A stretch of DNA of 54,032 bases from the NCBI GenBank assembly GCA_018660835.1, contig JABJJN010000035.1, positions 1 through 54,032 on the forward strand, given 5' to 3'. The DNA is from Gemmatimonadota bacterium (GTDB lineage: Bacteria; Latescibacterota; UBA2968; UBA8231). Of the stretch, positions 35,204 to 44,730 are shown in pieces (position 1 is the stretch's first letter; every line of letters starts with the position of its first letter). Under the pieces are notes generated by a model. It had not been told where the DNA came from, did no database searches, and saw only the letters and a list, made by a program, of their open reading frames with translations. Both the position numbers and the translations under genes were made by a program.

Positions 35204-35680
35204 ATGAATTTGCCTGCGCCGATCGCTCTTGCTGCAGAGTCCGTCTTCAACGCATGTCCCGTCGAGCAGGCTCTGAGTCGACTCGTTCCTGATCAAGGGG
35301 CGACACCCGAACTGCACAGACTCGTTGAGACGGCGATTCAACAGCCAGAGATCGCCTCCCGGCCACCATTGATCGCGGCCTTATGGCTTCTTGTCGATGA
35401 ATTGGACAAGAGCCATGTCATTTCCCAGGGCATCGACGATTCCACGGGGTCGTACTGGCACGGAATCATGCACCGCCGCGAGGGAGATTTCTCCAACGCG
35501 CATCATTGGTTTCGAAAAGTGGGTAGTCATCCAGCGATGCAACAGATCGAGGGCTACGACGCACACCAATTCATCGATGATGTAGAGGCTGCCGGTGCTG
35601 ACACTGAAGCTCTCGTGGCGCTGCAGCGTCGCGAGTGGCAGATACTATTCGCCTGGTGTAGCCAGCAGGCCGTGGGCTGA
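35204..35680 (+). CDS. Conserved unknown protein upstream of homoserine dehydrogenase
   Basis: A 158-residue soluble protein with a GAGG ribosome site before the ATG. The core ALWLLVDELDKSHVISQGID, then STGSYWHGIMHRREGDFSNA and HHWFRKVGSHP, looks strongly constrained (Trp, His, Asp, Arg-rich), as in a conserved family of unknown role that I have seen in other phyla but cannot name. It ends 14 bases before hom, so it is in the threonine operon. Confidence 0.7.
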   Translation: MNLPAPIALAAESVFNACPVEQALSRLVPDQGATPELHRLVETAIQQPEIASRPPLIAALWLLVDELDKSHVISQGIDDSTGSYWHGIMHRREGDFSNAHHWFRKVGSHPAMQQIEGYDAHQFIDDVEAAGADTEALVALQRREWQILFAWCSQQAVG

Positions 35681-35694
35681 AGAGAGGAATCGAA

Positions 35695-36996
35695 GTGGGT
35701 GAAGAACGAATCGGTATAGGCCTCATCGGCTTGGGTACGGTTGGCACGGGAGTGGTTCAGATCCTGCAGTCAGCCTCCTCGGCTATGCGTCGCAAGGATT
35801 GTGCTTTCGAGGTGGTGCGCGTCGCCGTCCGTGACGCCAGCATCAAACGCCAGGTACAATTGGCGGATGGCGCCATCGGCACGGATCCAGCAGCCGTCAT
35901 CCATGACGATAATGTTCAGGTCGTCGTCGAATTGACGGGTGCCGCGCCAGCCTATGGCTGGATCAAGGAGGCACTGTCCGCCGGCAAAGACGTCGTCACG
36001 GCGAACAAGGCCGTCATCGCTGAACATGGCGATGAGTTGTTCGCGCTGGCGCAGGACAAGGGTGGTGATCTGTTGTTCGAAGCGGCAGTGGCTGGCGGCA
36101 TCCCGATCATTCGTTCCCTGCGCAGCGGACTTGTGGCCAACCGCGTGGAGTCCCTCTATGGGATTCTCAATGGCACAACGAACTACATGATGACTCGTAT
36201 GACTCGTGGCGAAGGGGACTACGACGAGATCCTTGCCGAAGCACAGGCCAAAGGATACGCTGAGCCAGATCCCACCATGGATGTATCCGGGATGGATGCG
36301 GCACAGAAGCTGGCGATCCTTGGCCGCATCGCATTCCATGCGACGGGGACCGGGTCGGATCTGTTCTGTGAGGGGATCGAAAACATCCAATCCAGTGACA
36401 TCGAGGCAGCTCGCGAACTGGGCTATACGATCAAGTTGTTGGCCATCGCCAAGCATACGGCGGATGGAAAGGTCGAGGCTCGTGTGCATCCGGCGATGGT
36501 GCCAAGTGAGTCGTTGCTGGCCAATATCCACGATGAATTCAATGCGATAGAAATCGTTGGCAGCGCTGTCGGCAATCAGGTGTTCTATGGCGCCGGTGCC
36601 GGACAGATGCCGACGGCATCGGCCGTTGTGTCCGATCTGGTTGAACTGGCACAGCGCCGGAACACGGGAGCGACCACCGCGATCGGAGACATGGTCCTCG
36701 ATGACGAGGCGGCCCCTTTTGCCGACATCGAGGATAGTATCATCCGCTACTTCCTACGGATGCGAGTCGCCGATCGCCCCGGTGTCCTGGCGCAGATTAC
36801 ACAGTTGCTGGCAACAGATGAAATCAGTATCGCCTCGGTGATTCAGAAGGAGCGCGATCTGGAGGGTGGCACGGTTCAGTTGATCATCGTGACGCACGAA
36901 GCGCGCGAACGTTCGATGCGCAAGGCCGTTGCCGCAATTGATGCACTCGATTTCACCGAGGGTGCGACACGTCTGATTCGTATGGAGGATCTATAA
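35695..36996 (+). CDS. hom: Homoserine dehydrogenase
   Basis: A 433-residue enzyme that reduces aspartate semialdehyde to homoserine with NAD(P)H, the branch point to Thr and Met. It shows IGLIGLGTVGTGVVQIL (nucleotide binding), ALSAGKDVVTANKAVIAEHG with the catalytic Lys region, AAVAGGIPIIRSLRSGL, LYGILNGTTNYMMTRM, and an ACT domain in the last 85 residues (MRVADRPGVLAQITQLLA) for feedback control. The GTG start has AGAGG upstream. It is followed two bases later by the proposed homoserine kinase gene. Confidence 0.96.
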   Translation: MGEERIGIGLIGLGTVGTGVVQILQSASSAMRRKDCAFEVVRVAVRDASIKRQVQLADGAIGTDPAAVIHDDNVQVVVELTGAAPAYGWIKEALSAGKDVVTANKAVIAEHGDELFALAQDKGGDLLFEAAVAGGIPIIRSLRSGLVANRVESLYGILNGTTNYMMTRMTRGEGDYDEILAEAQAKGYAEPDPTMDVSGMDAAQKLAILGRIAFHATGTGSDLFCEGIENIQSSDIEAARELGYTIKLLAIAKHTADGKVEARVHPAMVPSESLLANIHDEFNAIEIVGSAVGNQVFYGAGAGQMPTASAVVSDLVELAQRRNTGATTAIGDMVLDDEAAPFADIEDSIIRYFLRMRVADRPGVLAQITQLLATDEISIASVIQKERDLEGGTVQLIIVTHEARERSMRKAVAAIDALDFTEGATRLIRMEDL

Positions 36997-36998
36997 AG

Positions 36999-38201
36999 GT
37001 GGCTCCCAAAACACGGTTTCTGATCCTCGTCCCCGATGGGGCCGCAGACCACGCTCTCGACGAACTCGACGGCCAGACACCGTTGCAGGCGGCAAGAACC
37101 CCCCACATGGATCGGTTGGCCGCCGGCGGCAAGGGTGGATTGGTGCAGATGATCCCCCCGAGTCGACCTCCCGGCAGCGATGTTGGTAATCTGGAGATCT
37201 TCGGCTACGACACCACCCAGTACTACACCGGACGGGCGCCCCTCGAGGCGGCAAGTATGGGGTTGAATATGGGCCCAGAAGATATCGCCTTTCGCTGCAA
37301 TCTCGTTTACAGCGAGGGCGACACTCTCGTCGACTACAGTGCGGGGCACATCGAGACTGAAGAGGGGCGCATCCTTGTCGAGCAAGTAGGTGCGGCTCTA
37401 GGAACAGAGGCGATACGGTTTTTTCCCGGTGTCGGTTACCGGCACATCATGGTCTTTCGCGGTGGACCCGAGAGACTCGTCAGCTATCCACCCCATGATA
37501 TCATGGGACAGTCTGCCAACGCGCATCTGCCAACAGGAGAGGGTGTTGAGATCATTCACGATCTCATGGAGCGCGCAAAACCCATTCTGGCCGCAGCGCC
37601 GACGAATCTGGAGCGTAGCAACCGGGGAGAGCGACCTGCCAATGGTATCTGGCTCTGGGGAGAGGGTCGCCCCCTTGAACTTCCCAGTGCGAAAGAGCGC
37701 TATGGGCTACAGGCAGCGGTCATCTCGGCGGTCGACCTGGTTCGTGGGATCGGAGCTTGCGCCGGCTATGAGGTGATCGATGTGCCCGGGATTACGGGGT
37801 ATCTGGATACGAATTACGAAGGCAAGGCTCAGTTTGCCCTCGATGCGTTCCGCGCTGGAAAAGATCTACTCTACGTGCATGTAGAGGCACCCGATGAGGC
37901 AGGCCACAATGGGGACGCAGCAGCGAAGGTGCAGGCGATCGAGGATTTCGATGCACGCGTCGTGGCGCCCCTGCTGAGTGGACTTGCAGAGGATGGTGTT
38001 CCCGTGCGAGGCTTGATGACACCCGATCACCGCACGCCCGTTCCCCTGCGCACGCATTCTCGCGAACCTGTCCCATTTGTCCTGTGGGGCCAAGGTGTTG
38101 AAGCCGATCGGATGCAGGCCTACAACGAGGTCGCAGCAATCCAGGGTTCTCTACAGCTGGACAGTGGGCATCAACTGATTGAGTCGTTGGTGCATCAGTA
38201 G
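36999..38201 (+). CDS. Proposed homoserine kinase of the phosphoglycerate-mutase (apgM-like) family
   Basis: A 400-residue alkaline-phosphatase-superfamily protein close to archaeal-type cofactor-independent phosphoglycerate mutase. It shows LVPDGAADHALDELDG with metal-ligand Asp residues, PPGSDVGNLEIFGYD with the nucleophile Ser, VHVEAPDEAGHNGD and TPDHRTPV. A subgroup of this family (the 'proposed homoserine kinase' equivalog, as I recall it) replaces thrB and sits in threonine operons. Here it follows hom by two bases and precedes asd by 64, so I favour homoserine phosphorylation over glycolysis. GGAGG overlaps the end of hom. No classical ThrB is present in the window. Confidence 0.82.
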   Translation: MAPKTRFLILVPDGAADHALDELDGQTPLQAARTPHMDRLAAGGKGGLVQMIPPSRPPGSDVGNLEIFGYDTTQYYTGRAPLEAASMGLNMGPEDIAFRCNLVYSEGDTLVDYSAGHIETEEGRILVEQVGAALGTEAIRFFPGVGYRHIMVFRGGPERLVSYPPHDIMGQSANAHLPTGEGVEIIHDLMERAKPILAAAPTNLERSNRGERPANGIWLWGEGRPLELPSAKERYGLQAAVISAVDLVRGIGACAGYEVIDVPGITGYLDTNYEGKAQFALDAFRAGKDLLYVHVEAPDEAGHNGDAAAKVQAIEDFDARVVAPLLSGLAEDGVPVRGLMTPDHRTPVPLRTHSREPVPFVLWGQGVEADRMQAYNEVAAIQGSLQLDSGHQLIESLVHQ

Positions 38202-38265
38202 CAGCTGTCCGATCCAGCCAGACGTATCTCTACACCTCATCTATCACCCAAAAAGAGTTCAGCCG

Positions 38266-39312
38266 ATGTCAGCCAATTGCAATGTCGCCATCATGGGCGC
38301 CACCGGCGCGGTCGGTCAGGTCTTTCTCGAGATTCTGGCGCAGCGCGATTTTCCTCACGACGAGCTGCGATTGCTCGCCTCCAGTCGTTCCGCTGGCAAG
38401 GTTGTCGACTACCGTGGCAAGAAGCTGACCATCCAGGAACTGACCAAGGATTCTTTCACTGGGATCGACCTTGTCCTGTCTTCTGCGGGGGGCTCGATCA
38501 GTCGAGAGTTCGTCCCAGCCGCTGTCGAGGCTGGCGCGGTCGTCGTCGACAACACATCCGCCTTCCGCATGGATCCGCAGGTGCCCCTCGTCGTTCCGGA
38601 AGTGAATGCGAGTGACCTTGATGATCACCAGGGGGTTATCGCCAATCCAAACTGTTCGACGATCATCATGGTCGTCGCCCTCTGGCCCCTCTACGAGCGC
38701 AATCGCATTGAGCGTGTCGTCGTCTCCACCTACCAGGCGATCAGTGGCGCCGGCGCCGCGGCGATGGCAGAGCTCGAACAGCAGACGCGTGACGTACTCG
38801 ATGGCAAGCCGGTACAACCCAAGGAACTACCTTACCAGATTGCCTTCAATCTCTTCTCGCACAACACCACGATTGGTCCTGAAGGTTATTGCGAAGAAGA
38901 AGAGAAGATGATTCGTGAGACACATAAAATGTTCCACGATGATACGATCCGTATTACGCCGACTTGTATCCGCGTGCCAGTACCCCGGACGCACTCCGAG
39001 ACGCTGAATCTCCAATTCGAGGAGCCCATCACCGAGCAACAGGTGCGTGAGATTCTGCGTGATGCGCCCGGTGTCAGCCTCGTCGACGATCGGGAAGCGA
39101 ATCACTTTCCCATGCCCCTGGAGGCCTCCGGGGAGGATGACGTCTTCGTCGGGCGGATTCGACAGGACATGTCACAGCCGGATGGCCGCGGGATCGATCT
39201 GTTTCTTTGCGGAGATCAGCTCCGCAAAGGCGCTGCGCTCAATGCAGTACAGATCGCTGAGTCGCTGATCGAGCGAGGTCTGCTCAAGACAGCGGCAACC
39301 GTCACCGGGTAG
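38266..39312 (+). CDS. asd: Aspartate-semialdehyde dehydrogenase
   Basis: A 348-residue enzyme that makes aspartate semialdehyde from aspartyl phosphate for Lys, Met and Thr. It shows NVAIMGATGAVGQVFLEIL (NADP binding), the LASSRSAGK phosphate segment, the nucleophile Cys in GVIANPNCSTI, the YQAISGAGAAAM loop and the catalytic His in VPVPRTHSE. The ATG at 38266 with AAGAG upstream is chosen; the open frame reaches back to 38179 without homology. It ends the threonine operon. Confidence 0.95.
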   Translation: MSANCNVAIMGATGAVGQVFLEILAQRDFPHDELRLLASSRSAGKVVDYRGKKLTIQELTKDSFTGIDLVLSSAGGSISREFVPAAVEAGAVVVDNTSAFRMDPQVPLVVPEVNASDLDDHQGVIANPNCSTIIMVVALWPLYERNRIERVVVSTYQAISGAGAAAMAELEQQTRDVLDGKPVQPKELPYQIAFNLFSHNTTIGPEGYCEEEEKMIRETHKMFHDDTIRITPTCIRVPVPRTHSETLNLQFEEPITEQQVREILRDAPGVSLVDDREANHFPMPLEASGEDDVFVGRIRQDMSQPDGRGIDLFLCGDQLRKGAALNAVQIAESLIERGLLKTAATVTG

Positions 39313-39432
39313 TCGCGAGGCCCGGGGAACTGATCGTCGAAGATCCCGCGACCGGGTCGATCGCTTCGTGCCTTGCAGGATGCGGAATTACGCTGATAGC
39401 TGATCTGTTTTGCCGATCTATGGCTTGTGTAG

Positions 39433-40575
39433 CTATAGCCCCTGCACACACACGTGGTCGATGAAACGGGTGTAGAGTTCGACCCCCTTCTTCAGTTGAT
39501 CGATTTCCACCCACTCGTCCACTGTGTGTGCCTGCGCGATATTGCCCGGGCCCAGCACGACGAGACTCTTCATCTTCGTTGTGAAGGCGAGCCCATCGGT
39601 GCCATAGGGCACGGTGGACGCCTGGCGCGTGCCCGTGAGTTTGAGGGCCGTCTGAACGATCGGCGCGTCGGGAGCTGTATACAAGCCATTGCCAGGTCTG
39701 AACACCTCGAATTTTAGTCCCAGTTCACGCGCTTTTTTTCGCGCTCGCTCGACCAGGGGAGCCACATCGATTCCCGGCATGGGGCGATGATTGACGGTAC
39801 AGACACTATTCACCGGCGATATGTTGGTCGCCACATTGCCATCGTTGATGCCGATGCTCCACTCTGAATGCGGCGGGTTGAATTCTTCGTTGCGATAACG
39901 CTTCGACGTAAGAACCAGATCATTGATTTTCGCCATCTCAGCCAGGAACGGTATCATCGCCAGATTGGCGTTTGTGCCTTTCAGGGTGCTCGTGTGGGCG
40001 GCCCGACCACGAGCGGTGACTCGCAGACCGAGGGACCCCTTGTGGGCATAGACGACCTTTAACCGAGTCGGCTCACAGATCAGCCCGTAGCCACCGGCTG
40101 CTTCCTGCAGAAGCTTCGATCGTTTTGTCACCTCCCAGGCCCCACGCGCCTGTATCTCTTCGTCCGCCGTGACAACGATGAACAGGGGAGCCGAGTCCAG
40201 ATCCTTCGCTTTGTAAGCAGCTGCGGCGCATAACGTCGCTGCCAGGGGGCCCTTCATATCACAGACGCCCCGTCCATAGAGCTTGCCGCCGGCGGTGCGA
40301 ACTTTGTACGGATCCGCCGTCCAGCCCTGCTCCATCTTTGCCGGTACCACATCATCATGGCTCATCAGGGTCAAACCGCCGCGACCTTTGCCCAGTTTGC
40401 CGACGATGCAGAGTTTCGGTACGCCATTCACATCATCGTAAGCCAGGCGCTCGATCTGGAAGCCGATGCTTTTCATCACACGGGCCACGTGTTCTGTCAC
40501 TGGTACGTTGGTAGTCAGACTCTCGGAGTTGTAGCTTACAAGTTCCTTCGTCAATTTGACGACGTCGAGTTTCAT
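39433..40575 (-). CDS. M20-family metallohydrolase, acetylornithine deacetylase-like
   Basis: A 380-residue cytosolic zinc enzyme of the ArgE/DapE/CPG2 family. The metal site parts are LTLMSHDDVVPA (His, Asp), LYGRGVCDMKGPLA (bridging Asp), VVTADEEIQARG (catalytic Glu pair), LICEPTRLK (Glu) and NIAQAHTVDEWVE (His). The GRAAHTSTLKGTNA loop is in the dimerisation lid. ArgE or succinyl-diaminopimelate hydrolysis are both possible; the spacing of motifs is closer to ArgE. It converges on asd. Confidence 0.9.
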   Translation of the reverse strand: MKLDVVKLTKELVSYNSESLTTNVPVTEHVARVMKSIGFQIERLAYDDVNGVPKLCIVGKLGKGRGGLTLMSHDDVVPAKMEQGWTADPYKVRTAGGKLYGRGVCDMKGPLAATLCAAAAYKAKDLDSAPLFIVVTADEEIQARGAWEVTKRSKLLQEAAGGYGLICEPTRLKVVYAHKGSLGLRVTARGRAAHTSTLKGTNANLAMIPFLAEMAKINDLVLTSKRYRNEEFNPPHSEWSIGINDGNVATNISPVNSVCTVNHRPMPGIDVAPLVERARKKARELGLKFEVFRPGNGLYTAPDAPIVQTALKLTGTRQASTVPYGTDGLAFTTKMKSLVVLGPGNIAQAHTVDEWVEIDQLKKGVELYTRFIDHVCVQGL

Positions 40576-40676
40576 CAGTCCTGCAATCGGTTGTTTGGTG
40601 GATGGACGGCGGGCAAACTAATCCTGTCTTGGCGGGTGGGCAAGACGACTCTTGAAACCGCAGAAATGAGGGAGAC

Positions 40677-41705
40677 GTGAATCAGCCGCCGGAGGAATAT
40701 GTTGTTGTCACCGAGCCACAACTACTGCGCTTTTCCCAGAACTGCTTCGAGTCTGCCGGTCTTCGGGGTGATCATGCGCAGCTGATATCTCGATTGCTGG
40801 TCAACTCCGATCTACGCGGTGTTCGCAGCCATGGAACACGCCAGGTTGACGGCTACTGCGCCGCCTTCGAGGCAGGCCAACTCAACCCTGATCCCACTGT
40901 CAGCGTCATCAATGATCACGGCGCTGTTGTGGCCATGGATGGAGATGGTTCGCTTGGCTATCTGCCAATGGTTCGCGCCACAGAAGCTGCCATCGAGCGG
41001 GCCAAACAGCATGGCCTGGGCATGGCGACGGTTCGCTCCATTGGCCACTACGGTTCTGCCGGGCACTACTGTCGAATGTGTATGGAAGCTGACTGCATCG
41101 GATTCTCCGTGCAGGGCAGTCGCAATCACGGCAGGGCCAATCCAGACAGATTACCGAGTGACCCCAAGCCTCCCTTGGCCTTCTTTGGCAATCCGCCGAT
41201 CTGCTTTGCTATCCCCGGTAGGGACAGTCCCGGGGTGGTTCTCGATGCTGCGACGCGAATCCTCGCCGACTATCAACGTGGTCCCGAATTCGAAGAGCTG
41301 ATCCCGCTGATTCCCGCAGCCTTCTTCAAGAGTGTCGGATACACGGCCATTGCCGCTCTGCTGGGAGGTGGGCTGGCAGGTGTCAGTGGTGGCGAGGGGA
41401 CGGTTCATGAGCGCTGGCCGCGAGCTCGGTCCGGCGGTATGATCCTGGCGATTCGCATTGATGCCGCTGTGGATCTGGACGCCTTTCATTCGGAGGTTGA
41501 TCGAATGGTTCGTGATGTAGCAGAATCATTTGAGCCCTTTCCTGGCCACGATCGTGCACTGCTTCCGGGCGCCATAGAAGCAGAGCGTATGGCGCAACAT
41601 CGACTCGATGGCATCAAGTTCGGTGCGATGGAGCAGGAAGCAGTCCGGCGCGTTTGCGAGCGACACACAGTTACTCTTCCCTGGGATGATAGAGCCAACG
41701 CATGA
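40677..41705 (+). CDS. Ldh-family (YlbC/ComC-type) oxidoreductase
   Basis: A 342-residue NAD(P)-dependent dehydrogenase of the malate/L-lactate family that is unrelated to classical LDH. It shows DLRGVRSHGTRQVDGYCAAF near residue 48, the catalytic His in VRSIGHYGSAGHYC near 122, and GNPPICFAIPGRDSP. Relatives oxidise or reduce 2-oxo/2-hydroxy acids such as diketogulonate, ureidoglycolate or malate. The start is GTG at 40677. Its last codons overlap the ATG of the next dehydrogenase (ATGA), so the two are coupled in a sugar-acid pathway. Confidence 0.9.
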   Translation: MNQPPEEYVVVTEPQLLRFSQNCFESAGLRGDHAQLISRLLVNSDLRGVRSHGTRQVDGYCAAFEAGQLNPDPTVSVINDHGAVVAMDGDGSLGYLPMVRATEAAIERAKQHGLGMATVRSIGHYGSAGHYCRMCMEADCIGFSVQGSRNHGRANPDRLPSDPKPPLAFFGNPPICFAIPGRDSPGVVLDAATRILADYQRGPEFEELIPLIPAAFFKSVGYTAIAALLGGGLAGVSGGEGTVHERWPRARSGGMILAIRIDAAVDLDAFHSEVDRMVRDVAESFEPFPGHDRALLPGAIEAERMAQHRLDGIKFGAMEQEAVRRVCERHTVTLPWDDRANA

Positions 41706-42820
41706 CGATTCGATTTGGTATTGTGGGAGCAGCAGGTCGTGGCAACAGTTTTGTGCGTTCCATTCAGGCCAATCCAGCGACTGAGCTGACGGCTTTGTGT
41801 GATCTTCGCACTGACGCCGTGGCAGCAAGTGCGGCAGAATTGGGTGTGACCCACACCTTCACCGATGCCGAGCAGATGTTTGCGTCGGGTCAGATTGACG
41901 CCGTCGTCATCGGCACACCCATGCAATTTCACGCTCCACAGGCGATCGCTGCACTCTCTCATGACCTGCACGTGATGAGTGAGGTGACAGCAGGCATCTC
42001 GATCGAGGAATGTCGAGACTTGGTCGTTGCCGTGCGTGGTAGTCGCGGTTGTTACATGCTTGCCGAGAACTACACGTATATGAAGACGAATGTTCTCGTG
42101 CGTGAATTGGTTCGTCACGGCCTGTTTGGCGAGATCTACTACGGTGAGGGGGCCTACATCCACGAGTTGAAGGCCCTCAATGAAGGAACGCCCTGGCGCC
42201 GGCACTGGCAGACGGGCGTGAATGGTTGCACATATCCGACCCATAGCCTGGGGCCTGTGTTGCAGTGGTTTGCTGACGGCCGCCGTCGTGCAGATCGAGT
42301 CGTCTCGGTCTCTGCTGTCGGCACAGGGCATCATTATACCGATCCTCGCGGTGATCAGTACGAGATGGAGGATTCCGTCACCATGATGTGTCGAACCACA
42401 TCTGGAGGGCTTATTCAGATCCGGGTTGATATGCTGTCGAATCGCCCCTCGCACTCGACTCACTACGCCTTACAGGGAACGGAAGGTGCCTACGAATCCG
42501 GAGATGGTTTCCAAGGTGTGCCCAAAGTCTGGCTGCGCTCGAGGAGTAGCGCACCGAAATGGGAGCCACTGGAAGATCTTGGCCAGGAATTTCTCCCCGA
42601 GTATTGGAAGAATCCACCCTCCGAGGCTGAAGCTGCGGGCCACGGTGGCGGCGACTACTGGGAGGTGGAAGACTTCGTCCGCGCGATTACAGAGGGAAAG
42701 GAGCCACCGATTGGTATCGATGCCGCCATGGACATGACCTTGCCGGGACTCGTGAGCCAGCAATCGTTGGCGAGCGGTTCGAGTTGGGTCGCTGTTCCAG
42801 ATTCCAGAAACTGGACCTGA
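41702..42820 (+). CDS. Gfo/Idh/MocA family protein with altered EKP motif
   Basis: A 372-residue protein with the Rossmann start FGIVGAAGRGNSFVRSI and the CDLRTDAV acidic strand, IGTPMQFHAPQA, and the usual alpha/beta C-terminal domain. Where typical members have an EKP motif with the catalytic Lys, it reads HVMSEVTAGISIEEC, and an AENYTYMKTN segment follows. This form is frequent in planctomycete-like genomes. Loss of the Lys implies a different proton relay or a non-redox role. It is translationally coupled to the Ldh-family gene. Confidence 0.88.
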   Translation: MTIRFGIVGAAGRGNSFVRSIQANPATELTALCDLRTDAVAASAAELGVTHTFTDAEQMFASGQIDAVVIGTPMQFHAPQAIAALSHDLHVMSEVTAGISIEECRDLVVAVRGSRGCYMLAENYTYMKTNVLVRELVRHGLFGEIYYGEGAYIHELKALNEGTPWRRHWQTGVNGCTYPTHSLGPVLQWFADGRRRADRVVSVSAVGTGHHYTDPRGDQYEMEDSVTMMCRTTSGGLIQIRVDMLSNRPSHSTHYALQGTEGAYESGDGFQGVPKVWLRSRSSAPKWEPLEDLGQEFLPEYWKNPPSEAEAAGHGGGDYWEVEDFVRAITEGKEPPIGIDAAMDMTLPGLVSQQSLASGSSWVAVPDSRNWT

Positions 42821-42824
42821 GAAG

Positions 42825-43346
42825 ATGATGGACTGGGATATCAAGCAACGTGGACGCATCACCTACTATCGCAAGCCGAGCAACCGCCTGTTCTCGGATC
42901 TGGTTGTCGAAGAGCTCGAGAATGGTGATTTGAAGATTCACTTCGTTGGCATGACAGGTGCAAGAGCGGCGACCAACGAGCTGCAGCTGGATGATACGGC
43001 CCGTATGGATCCAACACGAGAGATACCCCGGACATTCGATACGTGGGATCTCTATGTGCGCGAGGCGGGCATCTGCGGCGGCTTGAAGGACCTCGATTTT
43101 CTTGAGGTCCATTCCTTTGGCGCCGCGCCCAAGGAGCCGAGTCCGTTGACAGACCCGGAAGGGTATGCAGCGGAGAAGAGGCGTATACGATCAGCCTATT
43201 CTGAGGCGTACGCGAGCTACTGGGAGACGAAGCTGCCGGACAATGGGCTGCCCGTGCGCTTTACCGTGTATCTGGAAGAATTGCCCGATGTCGACGCTTG
43301 TTATGAATTGAGTGCTGTCGCGCTTCTGCAGAAAACCAAGGGGTAG
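42825..43346 (+). CDS. Unknown protein in the sugar-acid operon
   Basis: A 173-residue soluble protein four bases after the preceding stop. It starts with [20 protein letters not shown] and [16 protein letters not shown] (beta strands), has a charged middle ([14 protein letters not shown]), then a helical part and a final strand pair ([14 protein letters not shown], then [12 protein letters not shown]). No known family is recognised. Its place between two Gfo/Idh genes suggests it serves the same pathway. Confidence 0.7.
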   Translation: MMDWDIKQRGRITYYRKPSNRLFSDLVVEELENGDLKIHFVGMTGARAATNELQLDDTARMDPTREIPRTFDTWDLYVREAGICGGLKDLDFLEVHSFGAAPKEPSPLTDPEGYAAEKRRIRSAYSEAYASYWETKLPDNGLPVRFTVYLEELPDVDACYELSAVALLQKTKG

Positions 43347-43359
43347 GGAGGACGTGGGG

Positions 43360-44466
43360 ATGGAGACAACCAAGATCGGTATCATCGGTTGCGGTACAAT
43401 CAGTGCAGCGTATCTCAAGATTGCCGCTGACTGGCACATTCTGGAGGTAGATGCTGTGGCCGACCTGTATCCAGAAAAAGCACGCGAGCGCGCCGAAGAG
43501 TTCGACGTACGTCGTGTCATGACCGTCGAAGGCCTGCTCGCCGATGACGACATCGATATTGTCGTGAATCTGACGATTCCCAATGCTCACTATCAGGTTG
43601 CCCTGGCTGCCCTGGAAGCGGGGAAGGCAGTCTACAATGAAAAACCGCTGACCATTGATCGCAGCGAGGGGGCGGCACTGGTCGAGAAAGCACGAACCAG
43701 TGGCTGTCTGCTGGGCGGCGCCCCTGATACCTTCCTTGGCGGTGGCATACAGACCTGCCGCAAGCTGATAGATGATGGGTGGATTGGCGAACCAGTTGCC
43801 GCTTCAGCCTTCATGATGGGACATGGTCATGAGAGCTGGCATCCTGATCCTGCATTCTACTACAAGCTCGGTGGGGGACCCATGTTCGATATGGGCCCCT
43901 ACTACCTGACGGCCCTCGTGAATCTATTGGGTCCCGTTGCCCGTGTGACAGGCATGGCACGTAAGACTTTCCCGCAGCGGACGATCACGAGCGAACCCAA
44001 GTATGGTGAGATCATCGATGTTGAGGTCCCCACGCACGTCGCGGGAGTGATGGAATTCGCCAGTGGCGCCGTTGGAACCATCACGACCAGCTTTGACGTC
44101 TGGGGAGGTCGACTCCCCTTTATCGAGATCTACGGTACTGAGGGGTCATTGGCGGTCCCCAATCCAAACACCTTTGGTGGACCGGTTCTTATCAAGGGGG
44201 GGATGCGAGGTGGTGATTGGCAGGAGGTGCCCCTGTCGCATCCCAACAACGAGAACAGTCGGAGCATCGGCGTTGCGGACATGGCCTACGCCCTGCGCTC
44301 GGGACGTAAACACAGAGCGAGTGGCGAACTCACCTACCACGTACTTGATCTGATGCACGCATTCCATGAGGCCCAGCAGAATGCGGCTTTTGTCGATCTG
44401 GGCAGTACCTGCGAACGTCCTGCAGCCTTGCCAGTGGGACTGGCCCCTGGCCATCTCGAGCCTTGA
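43360..44466 (+). CDS. Gfo/Idh/MocA family oxidoreductase
   Basis: A 368-residue NAD(P)-dependent dehydrogenase. It shows [17 protein letters not shown] at the N-terminus, [31 protein letters not shown], and a canonical EKP motif in [11 protein letters not shown]. The C-terminal [20 protein letters not shown] carries the active-site region of this family. The ATG at 43360 has GGGAGG eight bases upstream; a GTG at 43354 is too close to it. The last member of the four-gene operon, it is likely to oxidise a sugar or sugar acid. Confidence 0.91.
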   Translation: METTKIGIIGCGTISAAYLKIAADWHILEVDAVADLYPEKARERAEEFDVRRVMTVEGLLADDDIDIVVNLTIPNAHYQVALAALEAGKAVYNEKPLTIDRSEGAALVEKARTSGCLLGGAPDTFLGGGIQTCRKLIDDGWIGEPVAASAFMMGHGHESWHPDPAFYYKLGGGPMFDMGPYYLTALVNLLGPVARVTGMARKTFPQRTITSEPKYGEIIDVEVPTHVAGVMEFASGAVGTITTSFDVWGGRLPFIEIYGTEGSLAVPNPNTFGGPVLIKGGMRGGDWQEVPLSHPNNENSRSIGVADMAYALRSGRKHRASGELTYHVLDLMHAFHEAQQNAAFVDLGSTCERPAALPVGLAPGHLEP

Positions 44467-44534
44467 CGTTCAGCATCGGAGAGCTTCGGGTGTGAGTGAC
44501 TCTGTCGGAATCGGAGCATTGAAGGGGCCGTGGC

Positions 44535-44562
44535 TTGACAGTTCCCAGTCGAGTGCGATAAC
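44535..44562 (+). promoter_or_regulatory. Probable promoter of the DUF6785-type gene
   Basis: A perfect -35 TTGACA (44535-44540) and a fair -10 GATAAC (44557-44562) with a 16-base spacer, in the 264-bp gap between the dehydrogenase operon and the membrane-protein locus. It implies a leader of about 160 bases. The gap shows no other feature. Confidence 0.5.
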
Positions 44563-44730
44563 CTTCCAGCCCTCTGCAGTCTCATTTCCTGCCAGGCACC
44601 GTGTACCCGCAGGTGATGTCTGCATGACGAACCCAGTTTCTCACACCTTGTGGCAGAATATGTATTCACCTCAGAGCCATTCGGACCACTGCAAAGTCTC
44701 CTTCGTTTGTGGTCCCAAGGGAGCGCTCCG

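Noticed and set aside
39312..39352. GTCGCG...CGCGAC inverted repeat after asd as a terminator
   Set aside because: Only six pairs with a long loop and no U-tract on either strand; it may be chance in GC-rich DNA.
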